A program made the position numbers and the translations under genes. Shown in pieces: positions 27,301 to 41,584 of a stretch of DNA of 64,000 nt. Position 1 is the first letter of the stretch; the number at the start of each line of letters is the position of its first letter. The stretch covers positions 62,001 to 126,000 of the forward strand of contig NW_027473609.1 of NCBI RefSeq assembly GCF_050947335.1, in the 5' to 3' direction. This DNA comes from Megachile rotundata. Its lineage: Eukaryota > Arthropoda > Insecta > Hymenoptera > Megachilidae. Under the pieces are notes generated by a model. That model saw nothing but the letters and a program-made list of their open reading frames with translations. It had not been told where the DNA came from and ran no database searches.

Positions 27301-28553
27301 CTATCGATCATATCTGCATAATATGGCTAATAATATGAGTTAGATTGATAATACTAAGAGTAGTGAGTATAGTAATTGTAGTTCTATCGGTCATATCTGC
27401 ATAATATAGTTAATAATGTGAGTTAGATTCATAATAATATGAGAAATAAGTATAGTAATTGTCGTTCTATCGATCATATAAGCATAATATGGCTAATAAT
27501 ATGAGTTAGATTGATAATAATAAGAGTAATGAGTATAGTAATTGTAGTTCTATCGATCATATAAGCATAATATGGCTAATAATATGAGTTAGATTGATAA
27601 TAGTAACAGTAATAAGTGTGGTAATTGTGGTTCTATCGATAATATAAGCATAATATGGCTAATAATATGAGTTAGAGTGATAATACTAAGAGTAGTGAGT
27701 ATAGTAATTCTCATTCTATCGATCATATCTGCATAATATGGCTAATAATATGAGTTAGATTGATAATACTAAGAGTAGTGAGTATAGTAATTGTAGTTCT
27801 ATCGGTCATATCTGCATAATATAGTTAATAATGTGAGTTAGATTCATAATAATATGAGAAATAAGTATAGTATTTGTCGTTCTATCGATCATATAAGCAT
27901 AATATGGCTAATAATATGAGTTAGATTGATAATAATAAGAGTAATAAGTATAGTAATTGTCGTTCTATCGATCATATGAGCATAATATGGCTAATAATAT
28001 GAGTTAGAGTGATAATACTAAGAGTATTGAGTATAGTAATTCTCATTCTATCGATCATATAAGCATAATATGGCTAATAATATGAGTTAGAGTGATAATA
28101 CTAAGAGTAGTGAGTATAGTAATTCTCATTCTATCGATCATATAAGCATAATATGGCTAATAATATGAGTTAGATTGATAATAGTAACAGTAATAAATAT
28201 AGTAATTGTGGTTCTATCGATAATATAAGCATAATATGGCTAATAATATGAGTTAGAGTGATAATACTAAGAGTAGTGAGTATAGTAATTCTCATTCTAT
28301 CGATCATATAAGCATAATATGGCTAATGATATGAGTTAGATTGATAATAGTAACAGAAATAAGTATAGTAATTGTCGTTCTATCGATCATATAAGCATAA
28401 TATGGCTAATAATATGAGTTAGATTGATAATAATAAGAGTAATAAGTATAGTAATTGTCGTTCTATCGATCATATGAGCATAATATGGCTAATAATATGA
28501 GTTAGAGTGATAATACTAAGAGTAGTGAGTATAGTAATTCTCATTCTATCGAT
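24321..28553. repeat. Composite block, copy 1 (51 monomers)
   Basis: Order: A-F, attcat U-like, catttaag V-like, gtacag alpha, aaggctaacg, J, a tatttcta monomer, a tgtcta/gttacagtg monomer, C, D, E, F, G, H, I-L, A-F, then the whole 14-mer module (26728-27889), A-F, A, B. The same order, three monomers shorter, makes up 51877-55860 and 57936-61919, 27-34 kb away. The shorter copies lack D and E after the second C and have a G/H hybrid in place of G and H. Private changes here include aatgagaat at about 25777, ataggag at 26276, gccgct at about 27212 and aataaatatag at about 28193. Confidence 0.85.
26728..27889. repeat. 14-mer module (1162 bp), copy 2 of 4
   Basis: Same fourteen-monomer order as at 10460, nested in the composite block. 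Distinguishing changes are an aatataag start and gccgct at the sixth monomer (27143), aagtgtggt in the gamma monomer (27558) and gtatttgtcg in the last L (27807). The gtatttgtcg form is shared with the copies at 54035 and 60094 but not with copy 1, which places copies 2 to 4 on one branch. Confidence 0.86.
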
Positions 28554-29217
28554 CATATAAGCATAATATGGCTAATAATATGAGTTAGAGTGATAATACT
28601 AAGAGTAGTGAGTACAGTAATTCTCATTCTATCGATCATATAAGCATAATATGGCTAATAATATGAGTTAGATTGATAATAGTAACAGTAATAAGTATAG
28701 TAATTGTGGTTCTATCGATAATATAAGCATAATATGGCTAATAATATGAGTTAGAGTGATAATACTAAGAGTAGTGAGTATAGTAATTCTCATTCTATCG
28801 ATCATATAAGCATAATATGGCTAATGATATGAGTTAGATTGATAATAGTAACAGAAATAAGTATAGTAATTGTCGTTCTATCGATCATATAAGCATAATA
28901 TGGCTAATAATATGAGTTAGATTGATAATAATAAGAGTAATGAGTATAGTAATTGTAGTTCTATCGATCATATCTGCATAATATGGCTAATAATATGAGT
29001 TAGATTGATAATACTAAGAGTAGTGAGTATAGTAATTGTAGTTCTATCGGTCATATCTGCATAATATGGTTAATAATGTGAGTTAGATTCATAATAATAA
29101 GAGTAATAAGTATAGTAATTGTCGTTCTATCGATCATATAAGCATAATATGGCTAATAATATGAGTTAGATTGATAATAATACGAGTAATAAGTATAGTA
29201 ATTGTCGTTCTATCGAT

Positions 29218-30130
29218 CATATCTGCATAATATGGCTAATATTATGAGTTAGATTGATAATACTAAGAGTAGTGAGTATAGTAATTGTAGTTCTATCGGT
29301 CATATCTGCATAATATAGTTAATAATGTGAGTTAGATTCATAATAATATGAGAAATAAGTATAGTAATTGTCGTTCTATCGATCATATAAGCATAATATG
29401 GCTAATAATATGAGTTAGATTGATAATAATAAGAGTAATGAGTATAGTAATTGTAGTTCTATCGATCATATAAGCATAATATGGCTAATAATATGAGTTA
29501 GATTGATAATAATAAGAGTAATAAGTATAGTAATTGTCGCTCTATCGATCATATAAGCATAATAAGGCTAATATTATGAGTTAGAGTGATAATACTAAGA
29601 GTAGTGAGTATAGTAATTCTCATTCTATCGATCATATAAGAATAATATGGCTAATAATATGAGTTAGATTGATAATAATAAGAGTAATGAGTATAGTAAT
29701 TGTAGTTCTATCGATCATATAAGCATAATACGGCTAATAATATGAGTTAGATTGATAATAATAAGAGTAATAAGTATAGTAATTGTCGTTCTATCGATCA
29801 TATAAGCATAATATGTCTAATAATATGCGTTAGAGTGATAATACTAAGAGTAGTGAGTATAGTAATTCTCATTCTATCGATCATATAAGCATAATATGGC
29901 TAATAATATGAGTTAGATTGATAATAGTAACAGTAATAATTATGGTAATTGTGGTTCTATCGATAATATAAGCATAATATGGCTAATAATATGAGTTAGA
30001 GTGATAATACTAAGAGTAGTGAGTATAGTAATTCTCATTCTATCGATCATATCTGCATAATATGGCTAATAATATGAGTTAGATTGATAATACTAAGAGT
30101 AGTGAGTATAGTAATTGTAGTTCTATCGGT
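29218..30130. repeat. 11-monomer block repeated at 30878-31790
   Basis: K with taatattatg (29218), L, J, gtcgctct alpha, aaggctaat, J with the rare ataagaataatatgg start (29633), alpha, a tgtcta monomer with atatgcgttag, gamma with aataattatggt (29882), E and K are repeated in order 20 monomers (1660 bp) later at 30878-31790. Three private changes (taatattatg, ataagaataat, aataattatgg) are common to both. The nine monomers between the copies are different in order and include the agtagcgag pair. Confidence 0.86.
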
Positions 30131-30960
30131 CATATCTGCATAATATGGTTAATAATGTGAGTTAGATTCATAATAATAAGAGTAATAAGTATAGTAATTG
30201 TCGTTCTATCGATCATATAAGCATAATATGGCTAATAATATGAGTTAGATTGATAATAATACGAGTAATAAGTATAGTAATTGTCGTTCTATCGATCATA
30301 TAAGCATAATATGGCTAATAATATGAGTTAGAGTGATAATACTAAGAGTAGTGAGTACAGTAATTCTCATTCTATCGATCATATAAGCATAATATGGCTA
30401 ATAATATGAGTTAGAGTGATAATACTAAGAGTAGCGAGTTTAGTAATTCTCGTACTATCGATCATATAAGCATATTATGGCTAATAGTATGAGTTAGATT
30501 GATAATACTAAGAGTAGCGAGTGTAGTAATTCTCGTTCTATCGATCATATAAGCATAATATGGCTAATAATATGAGTTAGATTGATAATAATAAGAGTAA
30601 TAAGTATAGTAATTGTCGTTCTATCGATCATATAAGCATAATATGGCTAATAATATGAGTTAGATTGATAATAATAAGAGTAATGAGTATAGTAATTGTA
30701 GTTCTATCGATCATATAAGCATAATATGGCTAATAATATGAGTTAGATTGATAATAATAAGAGTAATAAGTATAGTAATTGTCGTTCTATCGATCATATA
30801 AGCATAATATGTCTAATAATATGCGTTAGAGTGATAATACTAAGAGTAGTGAGTATAGTAATTCTCATTCTATCGATCATATCTGCATAATATGGCTAAT
30901 ATTATGAGTTAGATTGATAATACTAAGAGTAGTGAGTATAGTAATTGTAGTTCTATCGGT

Positions 30961-32205
30961 CATATCTGCATAATATAGTTAATAATGTGAGTTAGATTCA
31001 TAATAATATGAGAAATAAGTATAGTAATTGTCGTTCTATCGATCATATAAGCATAATATGGCTAATAATATGAGTTAGATTGATAATAATAAGAGTAATG
31101 AGTATAGTAATTGTAGTTCTATCGATCATATAAGCATAATATGGCTAATAATATGAGTTAGATTGATAATAATAAGAGTAATAAGTATAGTAATTGTCGC
31201 TCTATCGATCATATAAGCATAATAAGGCTAATATTATGAGTTAGAGTGATAATACTAAGAGTAGTGAGTATAGTAATTCTCATTCTATCGATCATATAAG
31301 AATAATATGGCTAATAATATGAGTTAGATTGATAATAATAAGAGTAATGAGTATAGTAATTGTAGTTCTATCGATCATATAAGCATAATATGGCTAATAA
31401 TATGAGTTAGATTGATAATAATAAGAGTAATAAGTATAGTAATTGTCGTTCTATCGATCATATAAGCATAATATGTCTAATAATATGCGTTAGAGTGATA
31501 ATACTAAGAGTAGTGAGTATAGTAATTCTCATTCTATCGATCATATAAGCATAATATGGCTAATAATATGAGTTAGATTGATAATAGTAACAGTAATAAT
31601 TATGGTAATTGTGGTTCTATCGATAATATAAGCATAATATGGCTAATAATATGAGTTAGAGTGATAATACTAAGAGTAGTGAGTATAGCAATTCTCATTC
31701 TATCGATCATATCTGCATAATATGGCTAATAATATGAGTTAGATTGATAATACTAAGAGTAGTGAGTATAGTAATTGTAGTTCTATCGGTCATATCTGCA
31801 TAATATAGTTAATAATGTGAGTTAGATTCATAATAATATGAGAAATAAGTACAGTAATTGTCGTTCTATCGATCATATAAGCATAGTATGGCTAATAATA
31901 TGAGTTAGATTGATAATAATAAGAGTAATAAGTATAGTAATTGTCGTTCTATCGATCATATGAGCATAATATGGCTAATAATATGAGTTAGAGTGATAAT
32001 ACTAAGAGTAGTGAGTATAGTAATTCTCATTCTATCGATCATATAAGCATAATATGGCTAATAATATGAGTTAGAGTGATAATACTAAGAGTAGTGAGTA
32101 TAGTAATTCTCATTCTATCGATCATATAAGCATAATATGGCTAATGATATGAGTTAGATTGATAATAGTAACAGAAATAAGTATAGTAATTGTCGTTCTA
32201 TCGAT
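30961..32205. repeat. 15-monomer block repeated at 34779-36023
   Basis: From L at 30961 to F at 32123 the order is the same as from L at 34779 to F at 35941, offset 46 monomers (3818 bp). The rare ataagaataatatgg monomer (31293 and 35111) and the gcatagtatgg alpha monomer (31874 and 35692) are shared. The gamma monomer differs: aataattatgg in the first copy, aagtatgg in the second. The first copy overlaps the 1660-bp-offset duplication, so the two events are nested. Confidence 0.86.
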
Positions 32206-32620
32206 AATATAAGCATAATATGGCTAATAATATGAGTTAGATTGATAATAATAAGAGTAATGAGTATAGTAATTGTAGTTCTATCGATCATATAAGCATA
32301 ATATGGCTAATAATATGAGTTAGATTGATAATAATAAGAGTAATAAGTATAGTAATTGTCGTTCTATCGATCATATAAGCATAATATGTCTAATAATATG
32401 AGTTAGAGTGATAATACTAAGAGTAGCGAGTATAGTAATTCTCATTCTATCGATCATATAAGCATAATATGGCTAATAATATGAGTTAGATTGATAATAG
32501 TAACAGTAATAAGTATGGTAATTGTGGTTCTATCGATAATATAAGCATAATATGGCTAATAATATGAGTTAGAGTGATAATACTAAGAGTAGTGAGTATA
32601 GTAATTCTCATTCTATCGAT

Positions 32621-33450
32621 CATATAAGCATAATATGGCTAATAATATGAGTTAGATTGATAATAATAAGAGTAATAAGTACAGTAATTGTCGTTCTATC
32701 GATCATATCTGCATAATATGGTTAATAATATGAGTTAGATTGATAATAGTGAGTGTAATAAGTATAGTCATTGTAGTTCTATCGATCATATAAGCATAAT
32801 ATGGCTAATAATATGAGTCAGATTCATAATAATAAGAGTAATAAGTACAGTAATTGTCGTTCTATCGATCATTTAAGCATAATATGGCGAATAATATGAG
32901 TTGCGTTGATAAAAATAAGAATAATAAGTATAGTAATTGTCGTTCTATCGATCATATAAGCATAATATGGCTAATAATATGAGTTAGATTGATAATAATA
33001 AGAGTAATAAGTATAGTAATTGTCGTTCTATCGATCATATAAGCATAATATGTCTAATAATATGAGTTAGAGTGATAATACTAAGAGTAGTGAGTATAGT
33101 AATTCTCATTCTATCGATCATATAAGCATAATATTGCTAATAATATGAGTTAGATTGATAATAATAACAGTAATAAGTATAGTTATTGTCGTTCTATCGA
33201 TAATATAAGCATAATATGGCTAATAATATGAGTTAGATTGATAATAATAACAGTAATAAGTATAGTAATTGTGGTTCTATCGATAATATAAGCATAATAT
33301 GGCTAATAATATGAGTTAGATTGATAATACTAAGAGTAGTGAGTATAGTAATTGTCGTTCTATCGATCATATAAGCATAATATGGCTAATAGTATGAGTT
33401 AGATCGATAATAATAAGAGTAATGAGTATAGTAATTGTAGTTCTATCGAT
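32621..33450. repeat. 10-mer cassette (830 bp), copy 1 of 3
   Basis: Order: gtacag alpha, a catatctgc monomer with agtgagtgtaataag and gtcattgtag, a gagtcagattcat monomer, a catttaag monomer with gttgcgttg (32870), alpha, a tgtcta beta monomer, a tattgcta monomer with aacagtaataag and gttattg, an aatataag gamma-like monomer, I, and a J form with ctaatagtatg and agatcgat. The cassette recurs at 36605-37434 and 38348-39177. A longer version with three extra monomers is at 3819-4897. Confidence 0.87.
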
Positions 33451-36400
33451 CATATCTGCATAATATGGCTAATAATGTGAGTTAGATTCATAATAATAAG
33501 AGTAATAAGTATAGTAATTGTCGTTCTATCGATCATATAAGCATAATATGGCTAATAATATAAGTTAGATTGATAATAATAAGAGTAATAAGTATAGTAA
33601 TTGTCGTTCTATCGATCATATAAGCATAATATGGCTAATAATATGAGTTAGAGTGATAATACTAAGAGTAGTGAGTATAGTAATTCTCATTCTATCGATC
33701 ATATCTGCATAATATGGCTAATAATATGAGTTAGATTGATAATACTAAGAGTAGTGAGTATAGTAATTGTAGTTCTATCGGTCATATCTGCATAATATAG
33801 TTAATAATGTGAGTTAGATTCATAATAATATGAGAAATAAGTATAGTATTTGTCGTTCTATCGATCATATAAGCATAATATGGCTAATAATATGAGTTAG
33901 ATTGATAATACTAAGAGTAGCGAGTGTAGTAATTCTCGTTCTATCGATCATATAAGCATAATATGGCTAATAATATGAGTTAGATTGATAATAATAAGAG
34001 TAATAAGTATAGTAATTGTCGTTCTATCGATCATATAAGCATAATATGGCTAATAATATGAGTTAGAGTGATAATACTAAGAGTAGTGAGTATAGTAATT
34101 CTCATTCTATCGATCATATAAGCATAATATGGCTAATAATATGAGTTAGAGTGATAATACTAAGAGTAGCGAGTATAGTAATTCTCGTACTATCGATCAT
34201 ATAAGCATAATAAGGCTAACATTATGAGTTAGAGTGATAATACTAAGAGTAGTGAGTATGGAAATTCTCATTCTATCGATCATATAAGCATAATATGGCT
34301 AATAATATGAGTTAGATTGATAATAATAAGAGTAATGAGTATAGTAATTGTAGTTCTATCGATCATATAAGCATAATATGGCTATTAATATGAGTTAGAT
34401 TGATAATAATAAGAGTAATAAGTATAGTAATTGTCGCTCTATCGATCATATAAGCATAATATGTCTAATAATATGAGTTACAGTGATAATACTAAGAGTA
34501 GTGAGTATAGTAATTCTCATTCTATCGATCATATAAGCATAATATGGCTAATAATATGAGTTAGATTGATAATAGTAACAGTAATAAGTATGGTAATTGT
34601 GGTTCTATCGATAATATAAGCATAATATGGCTAATAATATGAGTTAGAGTGATAATACTAAGAGTAGTGAGTATAGTAATTCTCATTCTATCCATCATAT
34701 CTGCATAATATGGCTAATAATATGAGTTAGATTGATAATACTAAGAGTAGTGAGTATAGTAATTGTAGTTCTATCGGTCATATCTGCATAATATAGTTAA
34801 TAATGTGAGTTAGATTCATAATAATATGAGAAATAAGTATAGTAATTGTCGTTCTATCGATCATATAAGCATAATATGGCTAATAATATGAGTTAGATTG
34901 ATAATAATAAGAGTAATGAGTATAGTAATTGTAGTTCTATCGATCATATAAGCATAATATGGCTAATAATATGAGTTAGATTGATAATAATAAGAGTAAT
35001 AAGTATAGTAATTGTCGCTCTATCGATCATATAAGCATAATAAGGCTAATATTATGAGTTAGAGTGATAATACTAAGAGTAGTGAGTATAGTAATTCTCA
35101 TTCTATCGATCATATAAGAATAATATGGCTAATAATATGAGTTAGATTGATAATAATAAGAGTAATGAGTATAGTAATTGTAGTTCTATCGATCATATAA
35201 GCATAATATGGCTAATAATATGAGTTAGATTGATAATAATAAGAGTAATAAGTATAGTAATTGTCGTTCTATCGATCATATAAGCATAATATGTCTAATA
35301 ATATGCGTTAGAGTGATAATACTAAGAGTAGTGAGTATAGTAATTCTCATTCTATCGATCATATAAGCATAATATGGCTAATAATATGAGTTAGATTGAT
35401 AATAGTAACAGTAATAAGTATGGTAATTGTGGTTCTATCGATAATATAAGCATAATATGGCTAATAATATGAGTTAGAGTGATAATACTAAGAGTAGTGA
35501 GTATAGTAATTCTCATTCTATCGATCATATCTGCATAATATGGCTAATAATATGAGTTAGATTGATAATACTAAGAGTAGTGAGTATAGTAATTGTAGTT
35601 CTATCGGTCATATCTGCATAATATAGTTAATAATGTGAGTTAGATTCATAATAATATGAGAAATAAGTATAGTAATTGTCGTTCTATCGATCATATAAGC
35701 ATAGTATGGCTAATAATATGAGTTAGATTGATAATAATAAGAGTAATAAGTATAGTAATTGTCGTTCTATCGATCATATGAGCATAATATGGCTAATAAT
35801 ATGAGTTAGAGTGATAATACTAAGAGTAGTGAGTATAGTAATTCTCATTCTATCGATCATATAAGCATAATATGGCTAATAATATGAGTTAGAGTGATAA
35901 TACTAAGAGTAGTGAGTATAGTAATTCTCATTCTATCGATCATATAAGCATAATATGGCTAATGATATGAGTTAGATTGATAATAGTAACAGAAATAAGT
36001 ATAGTAATTGTCGTTCTATCGATAATATAAGCATAATATGGCTAATAATATGAGTTAGATTGATAATAATAAGAGTAATAAGTATAGTAATTGTCGCTCT
36101 ATCGATGATATAAGCATAATAAGGCTAATATTATGAGTTAGAGTGATAATACTAAGAGTAGTGAGTATAGTAATTCTCATTCTATCGATCATATAAGCAT
36201 AATATGGCTAATAATATGAGTTAGATTGATAATAATAAGAGTAATGAGTATAGTAATTGTAGTTCTATCGATCATATAAGCATAATATGGCTAATAATAT
36301 GAGTTAGATTGATAATAATAAGAGTAATAAGTATAGTAATTGTCGTTCTATCGATCATATAAGCATAATATGTCTAATAATATGAGTTAGAGTGATAATA

Positions 36401-36604
36401 CTAAGAGTAGCGAGTATAGTAATTCTCATTCTATCGATCATATAAGCATAATATGGCTAATAATATGAGTTAGATTGATAATAGTAACAGTAATAAGTAT
36501 GGTAATTGTGGTTCTATCGATAATATAAGCATAATATGGCTAATAATATGAGTTAGAGTGATAATACTAAGAGTAGTGAGTATAGTAATTCTCATTCTAT
36601 CGAT

Positions 36605-37434
36605 CATATAAGCATAATATGGCTAATAATATGAGTTAGATTGATAATAATAAGAGTAATAAGTACAGTAATTGTCGTTCTATCGATCATATCTGCATAA
36701 TATGGTTAATAATATGAGTTAGATTGATAATAGTGAGTGTAATAAGTATAGTCATTGTAGTTCTATCGATCATATAAGCATAATATGGCTAATAATATGA
36801 GTCAGATTCATAATAATAAGAGTAATAAGTACAGTAATTGTCGTTCTATCGATCATTTAAGCATAATATGGCGAATAATATGAGTTGCGTTGATAAAAAT
36901 AAGAATAATAAGTATAGTAATTGTCGTTCTATCGATCATATAAGCATAATATGGCTAATAATATGAGTTAGATTGATAATAATAAGAGTAATAAGTATAG
37001 TAATTGTCGTTCTATCGATCATATAAGCATAATATGTCTAATAATATGAGTTAGAGTGATAATACTAAGAGTAGTGAGTATAGTAATTCTCATTCTATCG
37101 ATCATATAAGCATAATATTGCTAATAATATGAGTTAGATTGATAATAATAACAGTAATAAGTATAGTTATTGTCGTTCTATCGATAATATAAGCATAATA
37201 TGGCTAATAATATGAGTTAGATTGATAATAATAACAGTAATAAGTATAGTAATTGTGGTTCTATCGATAATATAAGCATAATATGGCTAATAATATGAGT
37301 TAGATTGATAATACTAAGAGTAGTGAGTATAGTAATTGTCGTTCTATCGATCATATAAGCATAATATGGCTAATAGTATGAGTTAGATCGATAATAATAA
37401 GAGTAGTGAGTATAGTAATTGTAGTTCTATCGGT
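36605..37434. repeat. 10-mer cassette (830 bp), copy 2 of 3
   Basis: Same order as at 32621. It lies in a larger shared segment: 32372-33367 and 36356-37351 match at an offset of 48 monomers (3984 bp), both starting with a tgtcta monomer that has agtagcgag but a ctcatt end. The last monomer (37352) is a hybrid: J-like front with agatcgat, but gagtagtgag and a tcggt end as in K. The next monomer has the private ggttcacaatg. Confidence 0.87.
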
Positions 37435-38347
37435 CATATCTGCATAATATGGTTCACAATGTGAGTTAGATTCATAATAATAAGAGTAATAAGTATAGTA
37501 ATTGTCGTTCTATCGATCATATAAGCATAATATTGCTAATAATATGAGTTAGATTGATAATAATAACAGTAATAAGTATAGTTACTGTCGTTCTATCGAT
37601 AATATAAGCATAATATGGCTAATAATATGAGTTAGATTGATAATACTAAGAGTAGTGAGTATAGTAATTGTCGTTCTATCGATCATATAAGCATAATATG
37701 GCTAATAGTATGAGTTAGATCGATAATAATAAGAGTAATGAGTATAGTAATTGTAGTTCTATCGATCATATCTGCATAATATGGCTAATAATATGAGTTA
37801 GATTGATAATACTAAGAGTAGTGAGTATAGTAATTGTAGTTCTATCGGTCATATCTGCATAATATGGTTAATAATGCGAGTTAGATTCATAATAATAAGA
37901 GTAATAAGTATAGTAATTGTCGTTCTATCGATCACATAAGCATAATATGGCTAATAATATGAGTTAGATTGATAATAATAAGAGTAATAAGTATAGTAAT
38001 TGTCGTTCTATCGATCATATAAGCATAATATGGCTAATAATATGAGTTAGAGTGATAATACTAAGAGTAGTGAGTATAGTAATTCTCATTCTATCGATCA
38101 TATAAGCATAATATGGCTAATAATATGAGTTAGAGTGATAATACTAAGAGTAGTGAGTATAGTAATTCTCATTCTATCGATCATATAAGCATAATATGGC
38201 TAATAATATGAGTTAGATTGATAATAGTAACAGTAATAAGTATGGTAATTGTGGTTCTATCGATAATATAAGCATAATATGGCTAATAATATGAGTTAGA
38301 GTGATAATACTAAGAGTAGTGAGTATAGTAATTCTCATTCTATCGAT

Positions 38348-39177
38348 CATATAAGCATAATATGGCTAATAATATGAGTTAGATTGATAATAATAAGAGT
38401 AATAAGTACAGTAATTGTCGTTCTATCGATCATATCTGCATAATATGGTTAATAATATGAGTTAGATTGATAATAGTGAGTGTAATAAGTATAGTCATTG
38501 TAGTTCTATCGATCATATAAGCATAATATTGCTAATAATATGAGTCAGATTCATAATAATAAGAGTAATAAGTATAGTAATTGTCGTTCTATCGATCATT
38601 TAAGCATAATATGGCGAATAATATGAGTTGCGTTGATAAAAATAAGAATAATAAGTATAGTAATTGTCGTTCTATCGATCATATAAGCATAATATGGCTA
38701 ATAATATGAGTTAGATTGATAATAATAAGAGTAATAAGTATAGTAATTGTCGTTCTATCGATCATATAAGCATAATATGTCTAATAATATGAGTTAGAGT
38801 GATAATACTAAGAGTAGTGAGTATAGTAATTCTCATTCTATCGATCATATAAGCATAATATTGCTAATAATATGAGTTAGATTGATAATAATAACAGTAA
38901 TAAGTATAGTTATTGTCGTTCTATCGATAATATAAGCATAATATGGCTAATAATATGAGTTAGATTGATAATAATAACAGTAATACGTATAGTAATTGTG
39001 GTTCTATCGATAATATAAGCATAATATGGCTAATAATATGAGTTAGATTGATAATACTAAGAGTAGTGAGTATAGTAATTGTCGTTCTATCGATCATATA
39101 AGCATAATATGGCTAATAGTATGAGTTAGATCGATAATAATAAGAGTAATGAGTATAGTAATTGTAGTTCTATCGAT
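38348..39177. repeat. 10-mer cassette (830 bp), copy 3 of 3
   Basis: Same order as at 32621 and 36605, the latter 21 monomers (1743 bp) upstream. Private changes: tattgcta in the gagtcag monomer at 38514 and aatacgtatag at about 38990. It is followed by K, a ggttcataatg L-form, alpha, and then the tattgcta/gamma/I/J part once more (39427-39758), a partial re-duplication of its own right half. Confidence 0.85.
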
Positions 39178-40090
39178 CATATCTGCATAATATGGCTAAT
39201 AATATGAGTTAGATAGATAATACTAAGAGTAGTGAGTACAGTAATTGTAGTTCTATCGGTCATATCTGCATAATATGGTTCATAATGTGAGTTAGATTCA
39301 TAATAATAAGAGTAATAAGTATAGTAATTGTCGTTCTATCGATCATATAAGCATAATATGGCTAATAATATGAGTTAGATTGATAATAATAAGAGTAATA
39401 AGTATAGTAATTGTCGTTCTATCGATCATATAAGCATAATATTGCTAATAATATGAGTTAGATTGATAATAATAACAGTAATAAGTATAGTTATTGTCGT
39501 TCTATCGATAATATAAGCATAATATGGCTAATAATATGAGTTAGATTGATAATAATAACAGTAATAAGTATAGTAATTGTGGTTCTATCGATAATATAAG
39601 CATAATATGGCTAATAATATGAGTTAGATTGATAATACTAAGAGTAGTGAGTATAGTAATTGTCGTTCTATCGATCATATAAGCATAATATGGCTAATAG
39701 TATGAGTTAGATCGATAATAATAAGAGTAATGAGTATAGTAATTGTAGTTCTATCGATCATATCTGCATAATATGGCTAATAATATGAGTTAGATTGATA
39801 ATACTAAGAGTAGTGAGTATAGTAATTGTAGTTCTTTCGGTCATATCTGCATAATATGGTTAATAATGTGAGTTAGATTCATAATAATAAGGGTAATAAG
39901 TATAGTAATTGTCGTTCTATCGATCATATAAGCATAATATGGCTAATAATATAAGTTAGATTGATAATAATAAGAGTAATAAGTATAGTAATTGTCGTTC
40001 TATCGATCATATAAGCATAATATGGCTAATAATATGAGTTAGAGTGATAATACTAAGAGTAGTGAGTATAGTAATTCTCATTCTATCGAT

Positions 40091-40422
40091 CATATAAGCA
40101 TAATATGGCTAATAATATGAGTTAGAGTGATAATACTAAGAGTAGCGAGTATAGTAATTCTCGTACTATCGATCATATAAGCATTTTATGGCTAATAATA
40201 TGAGTTAGATTGATAATACTAAGAGTAGCGAGTGTAGTAATTCTCGTTCTATCGATCATATAAGCATAATATGGCTAATAATATGAGTTAGATTGATAAT
40301 AATAAGAGTAATAAGTACAGTAATTGTCGTTCTATCGATCATATAAGCATAATAAGGCTAATATTATGAGTTAGAGTGATAATACTAAGAGTAGTGAGTA
40401 TAGTAATTCTCATTCTATCGAT
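40091..40422. repeat. 4-monomer block repeated at 41253-41584
   Basis: A beta/agtagcgag/ctcgtac monomer, an agtagcgag monomer with the private gcattttatgg start (40174 and 41336), a gtacag alpha and an aaggctaatattatg monomer are repeated 14 monomers (1162 bp) downstream. gcattttatgg was not seen elsewhere; the related monomers at 1080, 5479, 7222, 30463, 40755 and 44656 have catattatgg. Confidence 0.84.
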
Positions 40423-40588
40423 CATATAAGCATAATATGGCTAATAATATGAGTTATAGTGATAATACTAAGAGTAGTGAGTATAGTAATTCTCATTCTA
40501 TCGATCATATAAGCATAATATGGCTAATAATATGAGTTAGATTGATAATAGTAACAGTAATAAGTATAGTAATTGTGGTTCTATCGAT

Positions 40589-41086
40589 AATATAAGCATA
40601 ATATGGCTAATAATATGAGTTGGATTGATAATAATAAGAGTAATGAGTATAGTGATTGTAGTTCTATCGATCATATAAGCATAATGTGGCTAATAATATG
40701 AGTTAGATTGATAATACTAAGAGTAGCGAGTATAGTAATTCTCGTACTATCGATCATATAAGCATATTATGGCTAATAATATGAGTTAGATTGATAATAC
40801 TAAGAGTAGCGAGTGTAGTAATTCTCGTTCTATCGATCATATAAGCATAATATGGCTAATAATATGAGTTAGATTGATAATAATAAGAGTAATAAGTACA
40901 GTATTTGTCGTTCTATCGATCATATAAGCATAATAAGGCTAATATTATGAGTTAGAGTGATAATACTAAGAGTAGTGAGTATAGTAATTCTCATTCTATC
41001 GATCATATAAGCATAATATGGCTAATAATATGAGTTAGATTGATAATAATAATAGTAATGAGTATAGTAATTGTGGTTCTATCGAT
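40589..41086. repeat. 6-monomer block repeated at 44490-44987
   Basis: A gttggattg J-form with agtgattgtag, the two agtagcgag monomers (gcataatgtgg/ctcgtac and catattatgg), a gtacagtatttg alpha, an aaggctaat monomer and an aataatagtaatgag/gtggtt monomer occur in the same order at 44490, offset 47 monomers (3901 bp). agtgattgtag and aataatagtaatgag are private to these two copies. Close relatives are at 5313 and 7056 in the first zone. Confidence 0.85.
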
Positions 41087-41584
41087 AATATAAGCATAAT
41101 ATGGCTAATAATATGAGTTAGATTGATAATAATAAGAGTAATAAGTATAGTAATTGTCGTTCTATCGATCATATGAGCATAATATGGCTAATAATATGAG
41201 TTAGAGTGATAATACTAAGAGTAGTGAGTATAGTAATTCTCATTCTATCGATCATATAAGCATAATATGGCTAATAATATGAGTTAGAGTGATAATACTA
41301 AGAGTAGCGAGTATAGTAATTCTCGTACTATCGATCATATAAGCATTTTATGGCTAATAATATGAGTTAGATTGATAATACTAAGAGTAGCGAGTGTAGT
41401 AATTCTCGTTCTATCGATCATATAAGCATAATATGGCTAATAATATGAGTTAGATTGATAATAATAAGAGTAATAAGTACAGTAATTGTCGTTCTATCGA
41501 TCATATAAGCATAATAAGGCTAATATTATGAGTTAGAGTGATAATACTAAGAGTAGTGAGTATAGTAATTCTCATTCTATCGAT

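Larger units (their letters stand above)
28886..40588. repeat. Mosaic zone of short cassettes
   Basis: After the composite block the array becomes a mosaic. It is rich in J, alpha with gtcgctct, aaggctaatatt, tgtcta, gamma with tatggt, K and L monomers, and holds three copies of a 10-mer cassette. The agtagcgag monomers appear at 30380, 30463, 33866, 34115, 40091 and 40174. No 12-mer or 18-mer unit is present and R is absent between 21499 and 42913. Its cassettes resemble those at about 3500-5060 in the heterogeneous zone more than those of the neighbouring HOR blocks. Confidence 0.75.
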
